Below, one piece after another: positions 1 through 11,150 of a DNA stretch of 64,000 bases. The stretch is from NCBI GenBank assembly GCA_006386115.1, contig VFIW01000008.1, positions 434,001 to 498,000 on the forward strand, read 5' to 3'. This DNA comes from Globisporangium splendens (taxonomy: Eukaryota > Oomycota > Peronosporomycetes > Pythiales > Pythiaceae). The position numbers and the translations under genes are program-made. The notes under the pieces were generated by a model. That model was not told the DNA's origin. It ran no database searches and saw only the letters and a list, made by a program, of their open reading frames with translations. Position 1 is the stretch's first letter. Each line of letters begins with the position of its first letter.

Positions 1-1
1 G

Positions 2-1342
2 AACAAGACGAACCAGGCTGGCGACGACGGGTTCACGAAAATCGCGCCATACCTCGACAAACCGTTCCAGGAGCTCCTCGAGGATCACTTCAAACTGTCG
101 GCAAAGCTCCAGCAGGTCGTCGTGTACTGCGTGGGTCTCTCGAGCTTCCCCGCGACGAAGAACCAGATCTCGGCGCGCGATGGACTGGCGGCTGTATACC
201 GCTACGTTGCATCAATCGGTCGGTACACGAGCACGGCTTTCCTGGTTCCGTTGTATGGCGTGAGCGAGATCGCACAGAGTTTCTGTCGTTTATGTGCCGT
301 CTATGGCGGTATCTACGTGCTCCGCGCACCGATTGAGTGCTTTCTACTGGACCAAGAGAAAAACGAGCTTGTCGGTATTCGCGCCAGTGATGGAGGCATC
401 CTACGCAGCAAGCACGTTATTGTCAACGGGAGCTACGTCGATTCATTTAGCAAGAGAGAGGGCCAAAGTGGTCATGAACGAGTGAGCAAAACGCATGGCC
501 AGGTGCTGCGCGGTGTGTTTCTGCTGAATGCATCGCTGCGCCGCGAGATGAGTCGTCTCATGGTCGTGATCCCGCCTGAGGACGCGGAATTTCAGAACCC
601 GTTCGCAATCCAGGTCGTGCAGCTCGATGGCGGTGCATACGCGTGTCCACGTGACTACTTTTTGGTGCAGGTGTCGATGACACTGCCGTCCGAATGGGTC
701 GACGATACCGAGAGACAGCAACGCCTCGTGCTCGCGGTCATCGAGCGTTTGGTCACGAGTTCGATTCAAGAGGCAAAGACCAAGGAGACTGGGGAGCCAA
801 CTGACGGTTCAAGTAGTTGGAACGATCTGGTTTTGTGGAAGGTGATCTACACGATGGACCACTTGGCGTCGTCGAGCAACACGACGAGCTCACTGGCACA
901 GAAGTCGCCGCATCTCCCGGTGAATTTATGGCCATGTGAGACGCGTGTGGATGTGGAAACAGAGGTTTCTAGCGATGGTACAACGACGATGCCAGTGAAT
1001 CCACTGGAGATCCACCTCGAGAGTGCGAGTGCGAATGCTCGCGCGATCTTCGAGCAGCTGTGTCCCGACGAAGAATTTCTGCCAAAGAGTGCGAGTGCCG
1101 AACAAGCTGAGAAAGAAGCGCTCGAGGACGAACACGACGCTGTCCTGAAAGCTGCACAAGCGCTCGCGGAGCAGACAACACCGTCAACAGCAGTTGAGGC
1201 TACAGAAAAGGAAGAGGAGAAGAACGAGGAAGCTGCCAGTGACTTGACGGCTTCTCCTGCATCTACCTCGATGGAGACCACCGCAACACCACAGGACGAG
1301 CACGCGACCGATCCGTCGCTTTCTCCAACGTCACAGGTCTAG
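2..1342 (+). CDS. Rab escort protein (REP/GDI family), 3' part, 5' end outside window
   Basis: The reading frame is open from the first bases of the window to the TAG at 1340-1342, so the gene starts upstream. Rab escort proteins present newly made Rab GTPases to Rab geranylgeranyltransferase. The family match rests on a block around positions 150-450 resembling CHM/REP1: the 'GLAAVYRYVASIGRYTSTAF' stretch, then 'PLYG', and 'CRLCAVYGGIYVLR', the conserved region of the REP/GDI fold. The last ~110 residues are low complexity (Ala/Glu/Thr/Ser rich) and probably disordered. A plain GDI would be shorter, and the long tail and inserts favour REP. No intron is needed in the visible part. The family call comes from remembered conservation, not a search. 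Confidence 0.8.
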   Translation, partial: NKTNQAGDDGFTKIAPYLDKPFQELLEDHFKLSAKLQQVVVYCVGLSSFPATKNQISARDGLAAVYRYVASIGRYTSTAFLVPLYGVSEIAQSFCRLCAVYGGIYVLRAPIECFLLDQEKNELVGIRASDGGILRSKHVIVNGSYVDSFSKREGQSGHERVSKTHGQVLRGVFLLNASLRREMSRLMVVIPPEDAEFQNPFAIQVVQLDGGAYACPRDYFLVQVSMTLPSEWVDDTERQQRLVLAVIERLVTSSIQEAKTKETGEPTDGSSSWNDLVLWKVIYTMDHLASSSNTTSSLAQKSPHLPVNLWPCETRVDVETEVSSDGTTTMPVNPLEIHLESASANARAIFEQLCPDEEFLPKSASAEQAEKEALEDEHDAVLKAAQALAEQTTPSTAVEATEKEEEKNEEAASDLTASPASTSMETTATPQDEHATDPSLSPTSQV

Positions 1343-3810
1343 AGTACGTCGTCGTTCTGATTGGCACGTTGGTCCAGTGCAACTTACTTGGGTAGAAGAC
1401 ACTAATAAAGAGAAGGTCTTGGTGATAGAATACAGAAATGTGCGGTGCTTTCTGTTCGAAGACCATCGTGGTTGGCATGTGCGACTTGCAACATGGATCC
1501 CTGCCTCTATCTTTCTACTGTTGATGAGCCCAGCCATGATGTATCCAACCTGCGTCCATGTGGCTCTGGCTCATTTCGACCAGACGAGTCATGCCAATGG
1601 GGTCTGAACACTCGAGTTGTGTGCGGCAGGAGTCCAGACGCGGGCGTTTCTCTGCCACACATGCCACGCGATAACATGGCTGCTCTGTGTTTGCTAATGG
1701 CAGCAACAATCCACAGAGCGCGTGCGTGCCGTCGTGGGTTGGAGCGATCCAGCGAAAGCATGAATGGAGAAGGCGACACAGAGACAGAAAGAGTAGGATT
1801 GGGTAATTAGCTCCTCTTTGCATCCAAGTTGCAAGTCGCACCGCGAGAAATGCCATGTGGAGACTTGCGACATGGATACGATGAGCTACTTTGATCCTAC
1901 TCTCGCTTCACAAGAGATAGCACCTCGACCGCCGAGCTGGAGCCACTGTGGAAAGTTTTGCCGCCATTACCAGCTCTATACGAATGAGCCAGGTGCTGTT
2001 CGCGTCTGCTCCTATGTCACGATCGATCCACGCGCGCACTGTGCAATGAGTTAGACCATCCCCACCCGTCAGACAAAACGTCTGACAAAACCCATAGTTT
2101 GTCGAATCACTAAGCCATCGAAGGGAAAAAGTTATGCGTAGGCGCAACCGCAACCCGACGGTTTAGTGCTCGTATGAGCTTGACATCGATCTGTCGATTG
2201 AAATAGATCAGACCGCTAAGGAATTGTTGTACCGGTAGAAGTGTTGCCTTTAGCTTTCCACATGGACACGATCGCAGGCGCATTTTGGTCATATGCATGT
2301 GGGCTGCATTCAACAGGTGCTCCGCGTTGCAGTGGTGGATGAGCCTTCCACCGAATGAGCACTTTTTGTCTGCACCAGTGCGAGATTTTCGCGCAGTAAA
2401 TTTGCGTTCAGTATTGTCACACGCCATTTGCGATGAACTTTTTCCCCAGTTCTGCCCCACGAGCGGGGTTGCTCTTAGGTCACGAGATCTGACCGCGTAT
2501 GTAGCAGGAACGCTTTCTACTACTGCAGTGTCGTAGACACATTACATGGCTGCTTTTGCACTGCAACGTTCACTATCACGAATGAAAAATCCATCACATA
2601 CGTGCCATTGCGGCCAGACAGGAGCCAAATGCAGAAGATACCTCGAGGGGAGAGAGAGACGGTGGCATTCAATAAAGTCACTCGACAATGCGGGTAATAG
2701 TGTCGTCATGGGGCCACACACAGACAGAAGGGAGATGGGCGTAAAACAGAGAGCTCTTTGCACGAGAGTGAAGGCACTGGACGCGATCTTTACCTGTGGA
2801 GGAGCTCGTGACACGTAACCAGCAATGACTGAACAGATCAGTTACATCCAGGCTAGTGACACAGAAAGCTTCTATAAAACCAGTATCATTGCTTTCGTGC
2901 TAAGTATATGTTTACTGCTTGTGCGTATTAGACAGTCATCAACCGATACTTTGTTGAGGGATGTTGCAGCAACTTTGGCAAAGAGCCAGACTCCAAATAT
3001 CCAGTTTTTATTTGCTAATCGAGTTGCTAAAGGTGAGTTGCTATTTCATCGAAGCAACGAAACGGACTTGGGCAACAAGCGACGACCTCAAGTCCATTTT
3101 GCACCAGCAAGACAGCAATAGCGACAAGAGCATAGAAGACGATTCACTTGAGAAGATGCGCCGTAAAATGCTCGCACCGCTCATCATTTACACAGGAACC
3201 CGCAGTCACTATGCTGCACATGTGCCTCTACAGTAAAATAGCGTTTGCTTCTTGGATCGGCTCCGAGTGGCACCGTGTAACATGAGGAGCGTGAGTAACT
3301 TTCCGCCCTTGCTTTAGTAACTTGACCTGAGTCAGCCGAGCCAACCAGTGGGAAAATCTTGAGCCGAGCAGAAATCAAACCACCACAGCCACACATTCCC
3401 AATGAGGACAGAAGAAGAAAAAGCTCACACACATGTGCAGAATATTCATTCCACACGCAAAGCAAGCACCTCACAGAAAACCGCGTCAAATTTTCGTTTT
3501 TCAGAAGGTATTTATGATACACCTAAAGCGAACGAGATATCCTTAAACACGCAAACATGCAAAGCGCAGGGAAAACCGCGCCAAATTTTGCCAAGCAATC
3601 CACACACACAAAAAACGTTGTAAATTATCGAACCGCGTCTCGAGGTCCACTTGACACATCCGAGCATATTCGTATACAGAGGGCTCTGTCGCCTTTCTTG
3701 TAAATAGTGTATGCTAAAGTTGCTATTTGTTTGTCTTGTGCTCGTACTGTGTGGTCCACACGCTCTTGACGTCATAGGGGTTGCGTTCTGGCTTGTTAGC
3801 GAGCACGCGT

Positions 3811-3859
<49 letters not shown>

Positions 3860-4611
3860 CATACAAACGTCCTATACAAGCCCATCCCCACATCTACAAT
3901 TTTTGCACCAGCCCTGTAGGTAGAACGGATGACACCCCACCGTTCTACGTACGCTTTCGTTTTTTTTTTTTTCGACAGACCAATACAAACACAAGGCAAA
4001 CACAGCCGAGTGACCGCGCGCTCGACTCCACTCTACCTCGGGTAAGCCCACACACTCGTTCGTACGTGCGGAAGCGCGCGACCGTCTCTCCCCAGACGCT
4101 TTTCCTCCGCGCAGCTTGCTTATTTATTGGCGTGTGTGTCTGTGTACGTGACAGCAGAACGCGGCCATTGCGCAAGAAACAGTCTTGCAGAGAGACACAC
4201 ACACGCATTTTACAAGTGGTACGGCAGGCAGTACGGCATTCTACCTCCTGCGCGCTTAGCAAGAAGAGAGCGACTGACCGGCCACTGTGCGCGCGCACCC
4301 ATCGAAATCCGCCGAATTCGGAGAGTGTGGACGGACGAGAGGCGGCCTTCCCTTCTTCTTTCTCTCTTTTCCAAGCCATTATTTCTGTGGACGAGTCGTC
4401 AGAGAGAAGGAACAGAGAGAGGTGAAGACACCTCGCTTACTCTCTCTCTCTTTGCCGCTTCTGGACGGTAGAACGACACGCTTGTGCTCTACCAGCACAC
4501 AAGAGTCGAGTGCAGCGCACCGCCTCTCTTGTTGACCAGCATCACGTGCTCCCACGAACGACTTGCAAGCAAGTGCAACTGCGACACGTCGCCAAGCTGA
4601 CCACCTCCATA
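1343..4611. other. Long intergenic region (3.3 kb), no convincing gene
   Basis: Only short, compositionally random reading frames occur here. Visible structure: a diverged inverted repeat between about 1471-1499 and 1815-1846 (shared core TGCGACTTGCAAC), a small hairpin at 2068-2086 (GTCAGAC/GTCTGAC arms), a long CT microsatellite at 3815-3860, and a CT-rich leader just before the gene at 4612. A 98-codon frame at 2825-3121 with one hydrophobic stretch was considered and not called. Confidence 0.6.
3815..3860. repeat. (CT)n microsatellite
   Basis: About 22 CT units with one TT interruption. It lies roughly 750 bp upstream of the ATG at 4612, in the CT-rich leader/promoter zone. Confidence 0.95.
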
Positions 4612-6009
4612 ATGGGCAGCAAGCTCGGCGTCCAGAAGCGCAGGGAGAGCCACCGGAGCAGCATCAAGTGCGCATCCTCGACGCAGCAGCCGGCGCCAAG
4701 TGCTCAGTTTCCATTCGACACTGAGCAGCATCAGTACCCTTCCCACTCCGCAGTGCACCACCCGCCGCGTCGCCGGTCGTCAGGTCCATCAGCTTACAAC
4801 AACAGCCATTTCAGTGGTCCAGCGAGCAGCCACAGAATGATGGAGAGCTCCAACAGACAGCCGCACGCCAATGGCTCCACTGGCAACAGCCGACGAGGCG
4901 ACCTGGTGCGGAAATTGTCGTCGGCGCGCTCGTTTCGATCCATGGGTTCGCTCGACTCGCCCTCGAACAGGAGTCCAAGCGGCAAGCAGTACAGCAGCAC
5001 ACAGAGTCCGACGTCGCAGCAGGCAGCAAGCGCCTTGGCATCAGCAGCAAATGCGGAGCGACAGCGCCGCATCGTCGAAGCCGAAAAGATCTTGGAAGAA
5101 ATCGCCAAAGAATATGCGGCCAAGCGCGCCGCAGGTCTGGTGCCGACGGTGCCTGTGCCAGCACGGACGCTTTTATGGGAAGAACTCGCGCGCAACGAGC
5201 GCAACCGCGTGGGCAAGCGCGGCCAGTGCATCTTTGGTCGCGACACGGACAGCATCTGCGGCTGCCAGAGCTACAAGAAGAAGAAAGTCAAAGGCCAGGA
5301 GAATCCCGGCGGAATCTGCGAATGCTGCGGCCACGGCGGACCCTGGCATCGTCTCGCAGGCGGCAGCATGGCGAACCGCACATCTCGAGGTGACACGCGC
5401 AGTTATGCCGGCAGCAGCGTGCGCGGTTCGCGCATGGGCAGCGTCGCTGCGCGCAGTGAGGGTCCATCCATAGCCGGCAGCGAGTATGACGATGACTACT
5501 ACGACGATGAGGACTACGATGAGGACGACGACGATGACGATGACGATGAGGACGACGAAGACATCTCGCTCGAAGTGGCTCGACCCTATGGCCACGGCGA
5601 CAGCAACCAGCATCAATTGTCTTACAACCAGCAATTGCACCAGCAGCAGCTTTACAACCACTACGAGCCTGGGTACATGCACCCTCCTCCTCCAGCAACT
5701 GCTGCAAATGCGACAATGACGAACCCAGACTACGATTTCACCAATAGCGTGGACCGGAGCTCGCTGTACTCGAGCAACAGCAGCATGGGGCTGCCCCCGC
5801 GACTCTCGAGCTCGAGCGGCGCGAACCAGTTGGAGGCGCTACTGAAAGCTATCAAGCGGTACCGGCAGCTCGGGCTCTCGGAGGACGAGATCGAGGCGCG
5901 CATCCGCGAGGACTTTCCGCCGGTGGAGCGCGGCAACAACAGCAGCCGCGGCTCGCGACGCGCGGTGCCACCCGTGTCCTATGCCTCAGGCGAGCTTGCG
6001 AGCATGTAA
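4612..6009 (+). CDS. Unknown Cys-rich, acidic, low-complexity protein (465 aa)
   Basis: I do not recognise this family. The first ATG of the frame is at 4612 and gives MGSKLGV; the Gly at position 2 could be an N-myristoylation site. A Ser/Gln/His-rich N-terminus is followed by a short Ala/Glu/Arg helix near residues 145-180. Next comes a compact Cys/His cluster around residues 205-245, with motifs CIFGRDTDSICGC and GGICECCGHGGPWH, which looks like a zinc-binding knuckle. Then come an acidic run of about 30 Asp/Glu/Tyr residues encoded by GAY repeats (nt ~5486-5565), a Gln/Asn/His-rich segment, and a C-terminal amphipathic helix with QLEALLKAIKRYRQLGLSED. It could be a membrane-tethered adaptor, but that is inference. 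The gene faces the mitochondrial carrier gene across an 840 bp gap. Confidence 0.75.
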   Translation: MGSKLGVQKRRESHRSSIKCASSTQQPAPSAQFPFDTEQHQYPSHSAVHHPPRRRSSGPSAYNNSHFSGPASSHRMMESSNRQPHANGSTGNSRRGDLVRKLSSARSFRSMGSLDSPSNRSPSGKQYSSTQSPTSQQAASALASAANAERQRRIVEAEKILEEIAKEYAAKRAAGLVPTVPVPARTLLWEELARNERNRVGKRGQCIFGRDTDSICGCQSYKKKKVKGQENPGGICECCGHGGPWHRLAGGSMANRTSRGDTRSYAGSSVRGSRMGSVAARSEGPSIAGSEYDDDYYDDEDYDEDDDDDDDDEDDEDISLEVARPYGHGDSNQHQLSYNQQLHQQQLYNHYEPGYMHPPPPATAANATMTNPDYDFTNSVDRSSLYSSNSSMGLPPRLSSSSGANQLEALLKAIKRYRQLGLSEDEIEARIREDFPPVERGNNSSRGSRRAVPPVSYASGELASM

Positions 6010-6852
6010 AACGACATTTTGCAACACCAGAGCATGGAGAAGACACACAAGACAACAAACAGACAAGCACAGTGCGCGTATATTGTGGGACTGCAATGCG
6101 TGCTTACATTGGTATAAGTATCGCTCTTCCGCATTATATGTAGGCGCAGTGTTGCTATAGAACCACGAGAATGTGCGTTTGTACAAACAGGACGTGGGCG
6201 TTGGACACCCCGCCGTGGAGATCATTATTTTAATGAATTAAATAAATGCCGACAAGGCGAGCAAATGCTGACAAATTTGTTGAGCACAAAGCAACTGCTA
6301 CGCTGTACAGTGGATCCACTTGCTTCATGTGCTGACCAGCAACCCCACATGCAGACAACAAACGCACAGACATGCAGCATATCAGAAATTCGCATAAGAT
6401 TCTGGTTCTGAATTTGTTCAACTACCACCGTACAACTTGTCGTGTTCAGCACATGCCACATGGCAATTGTGCCATCGGTTGCATGCAGCAAGTGTTGGAT
6501 CATCGAGATCCTTCATGGCCACGTTGCCATGCTGCAATTGGCAGCCTCCGATTGACAGCACCACTGGAGCAAGAGCGAGCAGAGATTCTGACAACTTGCA
6601 AAAGTTGCCATCACCCCTGGAATGAGCAAACAACGTTTGCGAAAACAACAACATGGATATTTTGAAAAAAATCTTGCATTTCTCTAAAACAATAATAGGA
6701 AATAAAAGCATCTCCTCTCCAGTTCACAGAAAGAGAGCGCTGCTGCATATACGAATCTAAACTATTCCGAGCTGAGCTCCGAGCATTTGGGCGAGAATGG
6801 GTGGCCACTTTGCGAGCACGACACACACGAGACTACTGATAAGGGGGGATAT
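6010..6852. other. Convergent intergenic region, no gene seen
   Basis: AT-rich 3' flanks of two converging genes. Several AATAAA-like strings occur (near 6238 and 6700), as expected for 3' ends. No conserved reading frame is visible. Confidence 0.5.
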
Positions 6853-7890
6853 TTACATTTTCAGCTTGTTGTCGTTCTCGATGGTGTTGTTCTCGAAGAT
6901 GGACGTCACGCGCATCACGACCGTCCACGTGATGGCCTGGCCAGGCGCCATTCTCGTCAGTCGAGGCAGCAGACCCTTCCACAGCGCGGCTGGGCCTTCC
7001 TCCTTGGCGATCAGGCGCAGCGCGTGGAAAAAACCCTTGTACTTGAGCTCCTGGCCCTTGATGGTCTCCTGCGCCATCAGACGCGTCTTGAGCACGTCCA
7101 TCGGCGTGTTGAACATCGGACCGAGCGAACCGGCGATCAGACCATTCACGAACGTCACGTACGACGGCAGCGTCTTGCCGTCGCCGTCCTCCTTCTTCCA
7201 CACGTGGGAGTTCAACCACGCCATTGCCATGAAGTTGAAGGCTTGGTTACTGCCCTGGCGCGCCATGGTCGGGATGTTGCCCTTCCACAGCGCCGTGATG
7301 CCTTCGTTCGCCACGACCTTGCGCGCGCAGTCCACTGGTCCGCTGTAGCGACCGATGCCAACCTCCTTCTGCATACGGGTCTTGATCACTTCGAACGGTG
7401 TCACAATCATCACCGACTCGAAGCAACCGGCGAGCAAACCGGCCGTAAAGTTGACCTTGGGCGTGATCACGGCGTCCTTGCCGCCCGCCAGCTGCTCGCG
7501 GAACCAGGCGAACGAACCGAAGCGCAGCGCGTACTTGAGCACCATGTTGGTCAGGAACGGCGTGAGCCCCTTGTAGAGCGCGAGCGCTCCCTCCTCCTTG
7601 TAGATCGTCGTGCCACAGTTGATCATGCCCTTGTACTTGCCCGTCGTGTCGAGCTGCAGCCGCGTCTTGGTCACGTCCAACGGCTGCAGCAGACACGCCT
7701 CGGCCACGCCGCCCGTCATGCCAGCCGCCATCTTCACCCACACAGGCACCGGTCGGGTCTTCATGTCCGACGAGATGGCGTCCTTGATGGCGCTCGTGGC
7801 CATCACATTCCTCGTCGACTGCTTCGTCACGAGCATGTTGACAAGCCCGAGGTTGTTGCTGTTGTTGCTGCTGCTGTTGCCTGCAATCAT
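6853..7890 (-). CDS. Mitochondrial carrier, succinate/fumarate (Sfc1/ACR1) type
   Basis: A 345-residue protein of the SLC25 family in the inner mitochondrial membrane. It has the three ~100-residue repeats, each with the carrier signature at the end of its odd helix: PLDVTKTRLQL, PFEVIKTRMQK and PMDVLKTRL. The third repeat carries LIAGSLGPMFNTPMDVLKTR and later RMAPGQAITWTV, which matches the yeast succinate-fumarate carrier better than ADP/ATP or phosphate carriers as I remember them. Substrate is therefore inferred to be a di- or tricarboxylate exchanged across the inner membrane, with a citrate-type carrier as the main alternative. About 50 residues precede the first helix, longer than usual and Asn/Ser rich. 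ATG at 7888-7890. No introns. Confidence 0.85.
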   Translation of the reverse strand: MIAGNSSSNNSNNLGLVNMLVTKQSTRNVMATSAIKDAISSDMKTRPVPVWVKMAAGMTGGVAEACLLQPLDVTKTRLQLDTTGKYKGMINCGTTIYKEEGALALYKGLTPFLTNMVLKYALRFGSFAWFREQLAGGKDAVITPKVNFTAGLLAGCFESVMIVTPFEVIKTRMQKEVGIGRYSGPVDCARKVVANEGITALWKGNIPTMARQGSNQAFNFMAMAWLNSHVWKKEDGDGKTLPSYVTFVNGLIAGSLGPMFNTPMDVLKTRLMAQETIKGQELKYKGFFHALRLIAKEEGPAALWKGLLPRLTRMAPGQAITWTVVMRVTSIFENNTIENDNKLKM

Positions 7891-9599
7891 CTTGAGTTAA
7901 GTATGGAGCTTGCGGAAGGTTGCTGCCTTGCAGAGAAAGATGGAGCTTGTCGACTGGGCTGGGGCTTGCAGATCCAAACGAAGAATGAAGCAGAGCGCGC
8001 AGGTGCCAAGTTTGCCAATTGCTGCAACGCGTGTTGGTTTGCCTCCTTCTCCCACGACAGCAGGCACGAAGACGAAGTCCCAAGGCAACTTGTGCCGCGC
8101 AACGACCTACCCCTGTGTCGGTGGCACTCGCCACAAGAGTGAATCTATACTTTGTTCCAGTCAACTTGCAAAGGGGTAGGGCTTCAATCGAACGTTATTT
8201 TCAAACGTTGTCGTCGAAGCTGTTGACGTGGACACGGCGGGTTCGCAACCTCCCAAAAAAAAAAGATGAGGTGCGCGAGTGGATCTTGGATGGTTGCGTG
8301 TAGCTATGTGCTAATTCGGACCTTAAAACCACGTGCCGATCTCGCTAACTCGGAGGCGAAACGCAAAGCTATCCAGGGAATCTCCACAATCCCCTACGAG
8401 ATTCTCCCATATGGCCATCTCTCTGTTCCACGCAATTGCTTCAGAAAATTTTCGTTGACGGTGATATTTATACCCTCATCGCCTTCTTCTCTCCAGCCTG
8501 TTCTCGACTGAAATATCCAAATATCCATTTAGGAGGCAGTTTGCTGGTATAAATAGCTCTCGAGCGCCTCCGTCTCCGCCGCATTGCGCCACAAGAAAAT
8601 GGAGCATTTTGCGTAAACCATGAATGTGGTGACGACGTCGACGGACCGCGATGCGTCGACAGATCGACTGACTGGTTTGACTCGACGCCTGGCAACTTCA
8701 ACTCGGGTCTGCTGGCCAATCACTCGCGTCAGAGAGGGTTACAGAAAAGGAGTGATCCTCATGACGCGCCGATGTCAGCGCGGGACGCTCGCTTGGCCAA
8801 TCAGCTGTGCGCGGAGATGGCTTCAACCAATGCTGAAACGTCGCAACCGACGCATGGAGAGTCGGTTGTGGCGACTCAATCGGACACACGCCAATCAAAC
8901 CAACGTTTGATTGATTTGGAGAGGGCATCCCCTCTCCCAAAACCTCCCTCTATAAGAGCAGACAGCACTTCTTCGGTGCGAGTGCAAGGCGCATGGAATG
9001 GATGCGTTCGTGCGACAAAAGCACGTGAAGCCCACGGTTGAAAGAGGGAACAAGGCGTCAGTTTTCTCACCGCAATGCACTGCTGTTTCTGTATGCTGTC
9101 GCTGGTCTGGTGCTTGTGTGCAGCCATTGTCTCTTTACGAAGCTTGCCACAGTTGGGATGGACGCTACGAACCCATTTTTTGCCTGTGACAGGAGGCTGA
9201 AAATGGATGGTCGCGGGCTCCATCGCACCCATGATTTTTCCTCTGATTCTTTTTCATGGAGAAACGGAATTGATGTGGCGCTATGTACGCATTTGAGTTG
9301 ATTTCACGCGTTTTGTGGAAGCCACACCGACAGCTCGTCACACGTTTGCATTTCATCAGGTGCACTGGTTTATGAGTTGTTGCGTTTCTTTGGATGGCGC
9401 CTTGCGTCTCGGTGCATTCATTTTCAGCTATCGACGGCAAGATACGACTTTTTGGATGGGAAGCTTCTGTGACTGTGTACGTGTGCATTTCATTTATTTA
9501 TCGGTTTGCGTTGCGTCTGCTTACTTTGGTGGTGCTGTCTGTGGCCTTTGTGCTGTGTGTTGCGTGCGCAAATGCGCGTGCATTTGTGTGTGTGCGTGT
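7891..9599. other. Intergenic region with promoter-like motifs, no supported gene
   Basis: It holds the upstream region of the carrier gene and the 3' flank of CKS1. There are two TATA-like strings (GGTATAAATAGC at ~8546 and CTATAAGAG at ~8950) and several CCAAT boxes near 8713, 8795, 8828 and 8891. These resemble promoters, but the downstream frame (8620-8910) has no recognisable protein character. A small spliced or noncoding transcript is possible; nothing firm can be called. Confidence 0.45.
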
Positions 9600-10127
9600 T
9601 TAGTTGAAATCCTTGGCGTACTTGTCCTTCGCTTCGCGCTCTAACGAGGCATTGACACGCCCGGTCGTCGGGTCCGTGCCAAGTGGACGTCGGAATAATA
9701 AAATGTGAGGCTCCGGTCTAAGCAATACGACACAACAGCGTGTGAGCATATTCGCATGTTCTGTCAGAAGCAACACCAGGCGTTCTCGAGAAGAAAAGCA
9801 ACAAGGATATGCATGCGCACGTACTTGTGGATCGCGTAGTGCACCCACCCGCGGCTCTGCTGCACGCCCAGTTGGCGCCACTCGGTCTCGCTCAGCAAAC
9901 GGTCCGGCAGACTGCGCTGCATCTCCTTTGGCAAGATCACATGTCTGTCCATTTGGCGCAAGAAACGTCACTTGTTAGCCGTCATTGATCGCGTCACGCC
10001 GTCTATACGACAAGCACACAGCCTCCATAGCGACACTCGAGTGTATATCGCGCATGTACCTGTACTCGTGGGTGTCGTCGACGTACTTCTCCGAGTACTC
10101 GATGCGCGCCGACAGATCGTGCGCCAT
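9600..10127 (-). CDS. CKS1: CKS1-type cyclin-dependent kinase regulatory subunit
   Basis: Small CDK-binding protein (101 aa after splicing) needed for cell-cycle CDK function. Three exons on the minus strand: 10060-10127, 9825-9944 and 9600-9717, with GT-AG introns of 115 and 107 bp. Splicing gives [37 protein letters not shown] and [14 protein letters not shown], nearly matching animal and fungal CKS proteins, including the phosphate-binding and CDK-contact segments. The frame is exact across both junctions, and the codon spanning the second intron restores the [11 protein letters not shown] strand. The start is the [15 protein letters not shown] at 10125-10127. It is divergent from the LC8 gene with 252 bp between start codons, and that interval contains an E2F-like palindrome. 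Confidence 0.93.
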
Positions 10128-10379
10128 GGTTTCCCAGATTCGCGAGTTCTCGCCTTCTTCCTGTGGATGTAAACTGTGCGTCGGCCGCCTTCTGATTGGT
10201 GGAACCCGAGTTGGCGCCAAAAAATGAGGAAGAAGAACAGTCGATGTCGCAATTCATTTGAAGGCAATTCATTTTTGAGCAATTCATTATGGGAGTGCGT
10301 GAAAGGGCGTGGAACTTGGCTCTTTGGCTCTCGCGAATCGCGACACAGCAAAAGGAACCAACCAGGCACAAACGCCACG
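10128..10379. promoter_or_regulatory. Shared bidirectional promoter of CKS1 and LC8, with E2F-like site
   Basis: 252 bp between two divergent start codons. A perfect palindrome, TTGGCGCC followed by A-run (10211-10224), matches the E2F/DP consensus core, fitting a cell-cycle gene such as CKS1. Three near-copies of CAATTCATT lie at about 10250-10290. Function is inferred from the motif only. Confidence 0.5.
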
Positions 10380-10906
10380 ATGTCGCGAGAGAATGGGAAG
10401 CAGATGGAGACCGACAGTGCGTGTCTATCTCTGTATATGTGTGTAAGACGTTGCACCCAGGGTTTGTCGGTTGCTGACGCTCTCCACTGTATGTATGTGT
10501 GTGGCAGTGGACGAACATGGCGACATGAAGGTGCGTGAGAGCAACTTGCTTTCGTACGATCATGCTTCAACCAACCGCAAGCACTGACTCGCTTGTGTGC
10601 GTTCTCTATAGAATGACGCGATTGCGCAGGCTGGTGTGGCGCTTGAGCAGTACACGCAAGAGAAGGAAATCGCCAAGCACATCAAGGTGAGTGTGTTGCT
10701 GCGAGGATCAGTAGCACTTCACACGGCTTCACTTGTTCGGCTGAACATTGCGACTGTGTGACTAGACGTGGATGGAGGAAAAGTATGGTCCGACGTGGCA
10801 CTGCATCGTCGGCTCCGAGTACAAGACCGCGTTCACGTACGAGAGCAAGAACTTCGTGCGCTTCAACGTCGGCAAAAAGTGCATCATGCTCTTCCGACAT
10901 CCATGA
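10380..10906 (+). CDS. Dynein light chain, LC8 (DYNLL) type
   Basis: 91-residue homodimeric hub protein of cytoplasmic and axonemal dynein. Four exons: 10380-10416, 10508-10530, 10612-10686 and 10766-10906, all bounded by GT-AG. Joined, they read MSRENGKQMETDMDEHGDMK, then NDAIAQAGVALEQYTQEKEI, AKHIK, YGPTWHCIVG and ESKNFVRFNVGKKCIMLF. These are the LC8 helices followed by the TWHCIVG beta strand. The C-terminus ends in RHP instead of the usual KSG/KAG. The very short exon 2 (23 bp) could be missed by gene finders. It converges on the asparaginyl-tRNA synthetase gene with a 244 bp gap. Confidence 0.9.
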
Positions 10907-11150
10907 AAATGCCATGTACAGAACCAAAATCCGCACGACTACGATAGCAAAAATGCAAAGCAACGTATATTTATCTGCATCACCCTCGTTCGTCTGTAGA
11001 TTCTTTCGCGCAAACCCACTCATAAAATGCAGAATGCCGTGCGTCCTTGTCCAAGCGACAAAAACATTCATCGACTCACTACTCCCTTAGTGTCCTCCAT
11101 CGATGGACACTTCTGCAGAATGTTGGTCGTGTTGCATCTTCTCGCTGGAC

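Noticed and set aside
2825..3121. 98-codon ATG frame with one hydrophobic stretch
   Set aside because: A single helix-like run in AT-rich DNA is expected by chance; no conservation evidence.
6787..8142. 451-codon plus-strand open frame
   Set aside because: Antisense to the mitochondrial carrier; its His/Arg-rich composition is the mirror of the real gene's codon bias.
8620..8910. Frame downstream of a TATA-like box and CCAAT boxes
   Set aside because: Promoter-like motifs are suggestive, but the translated sequence is low-information and unlike any protein I know.
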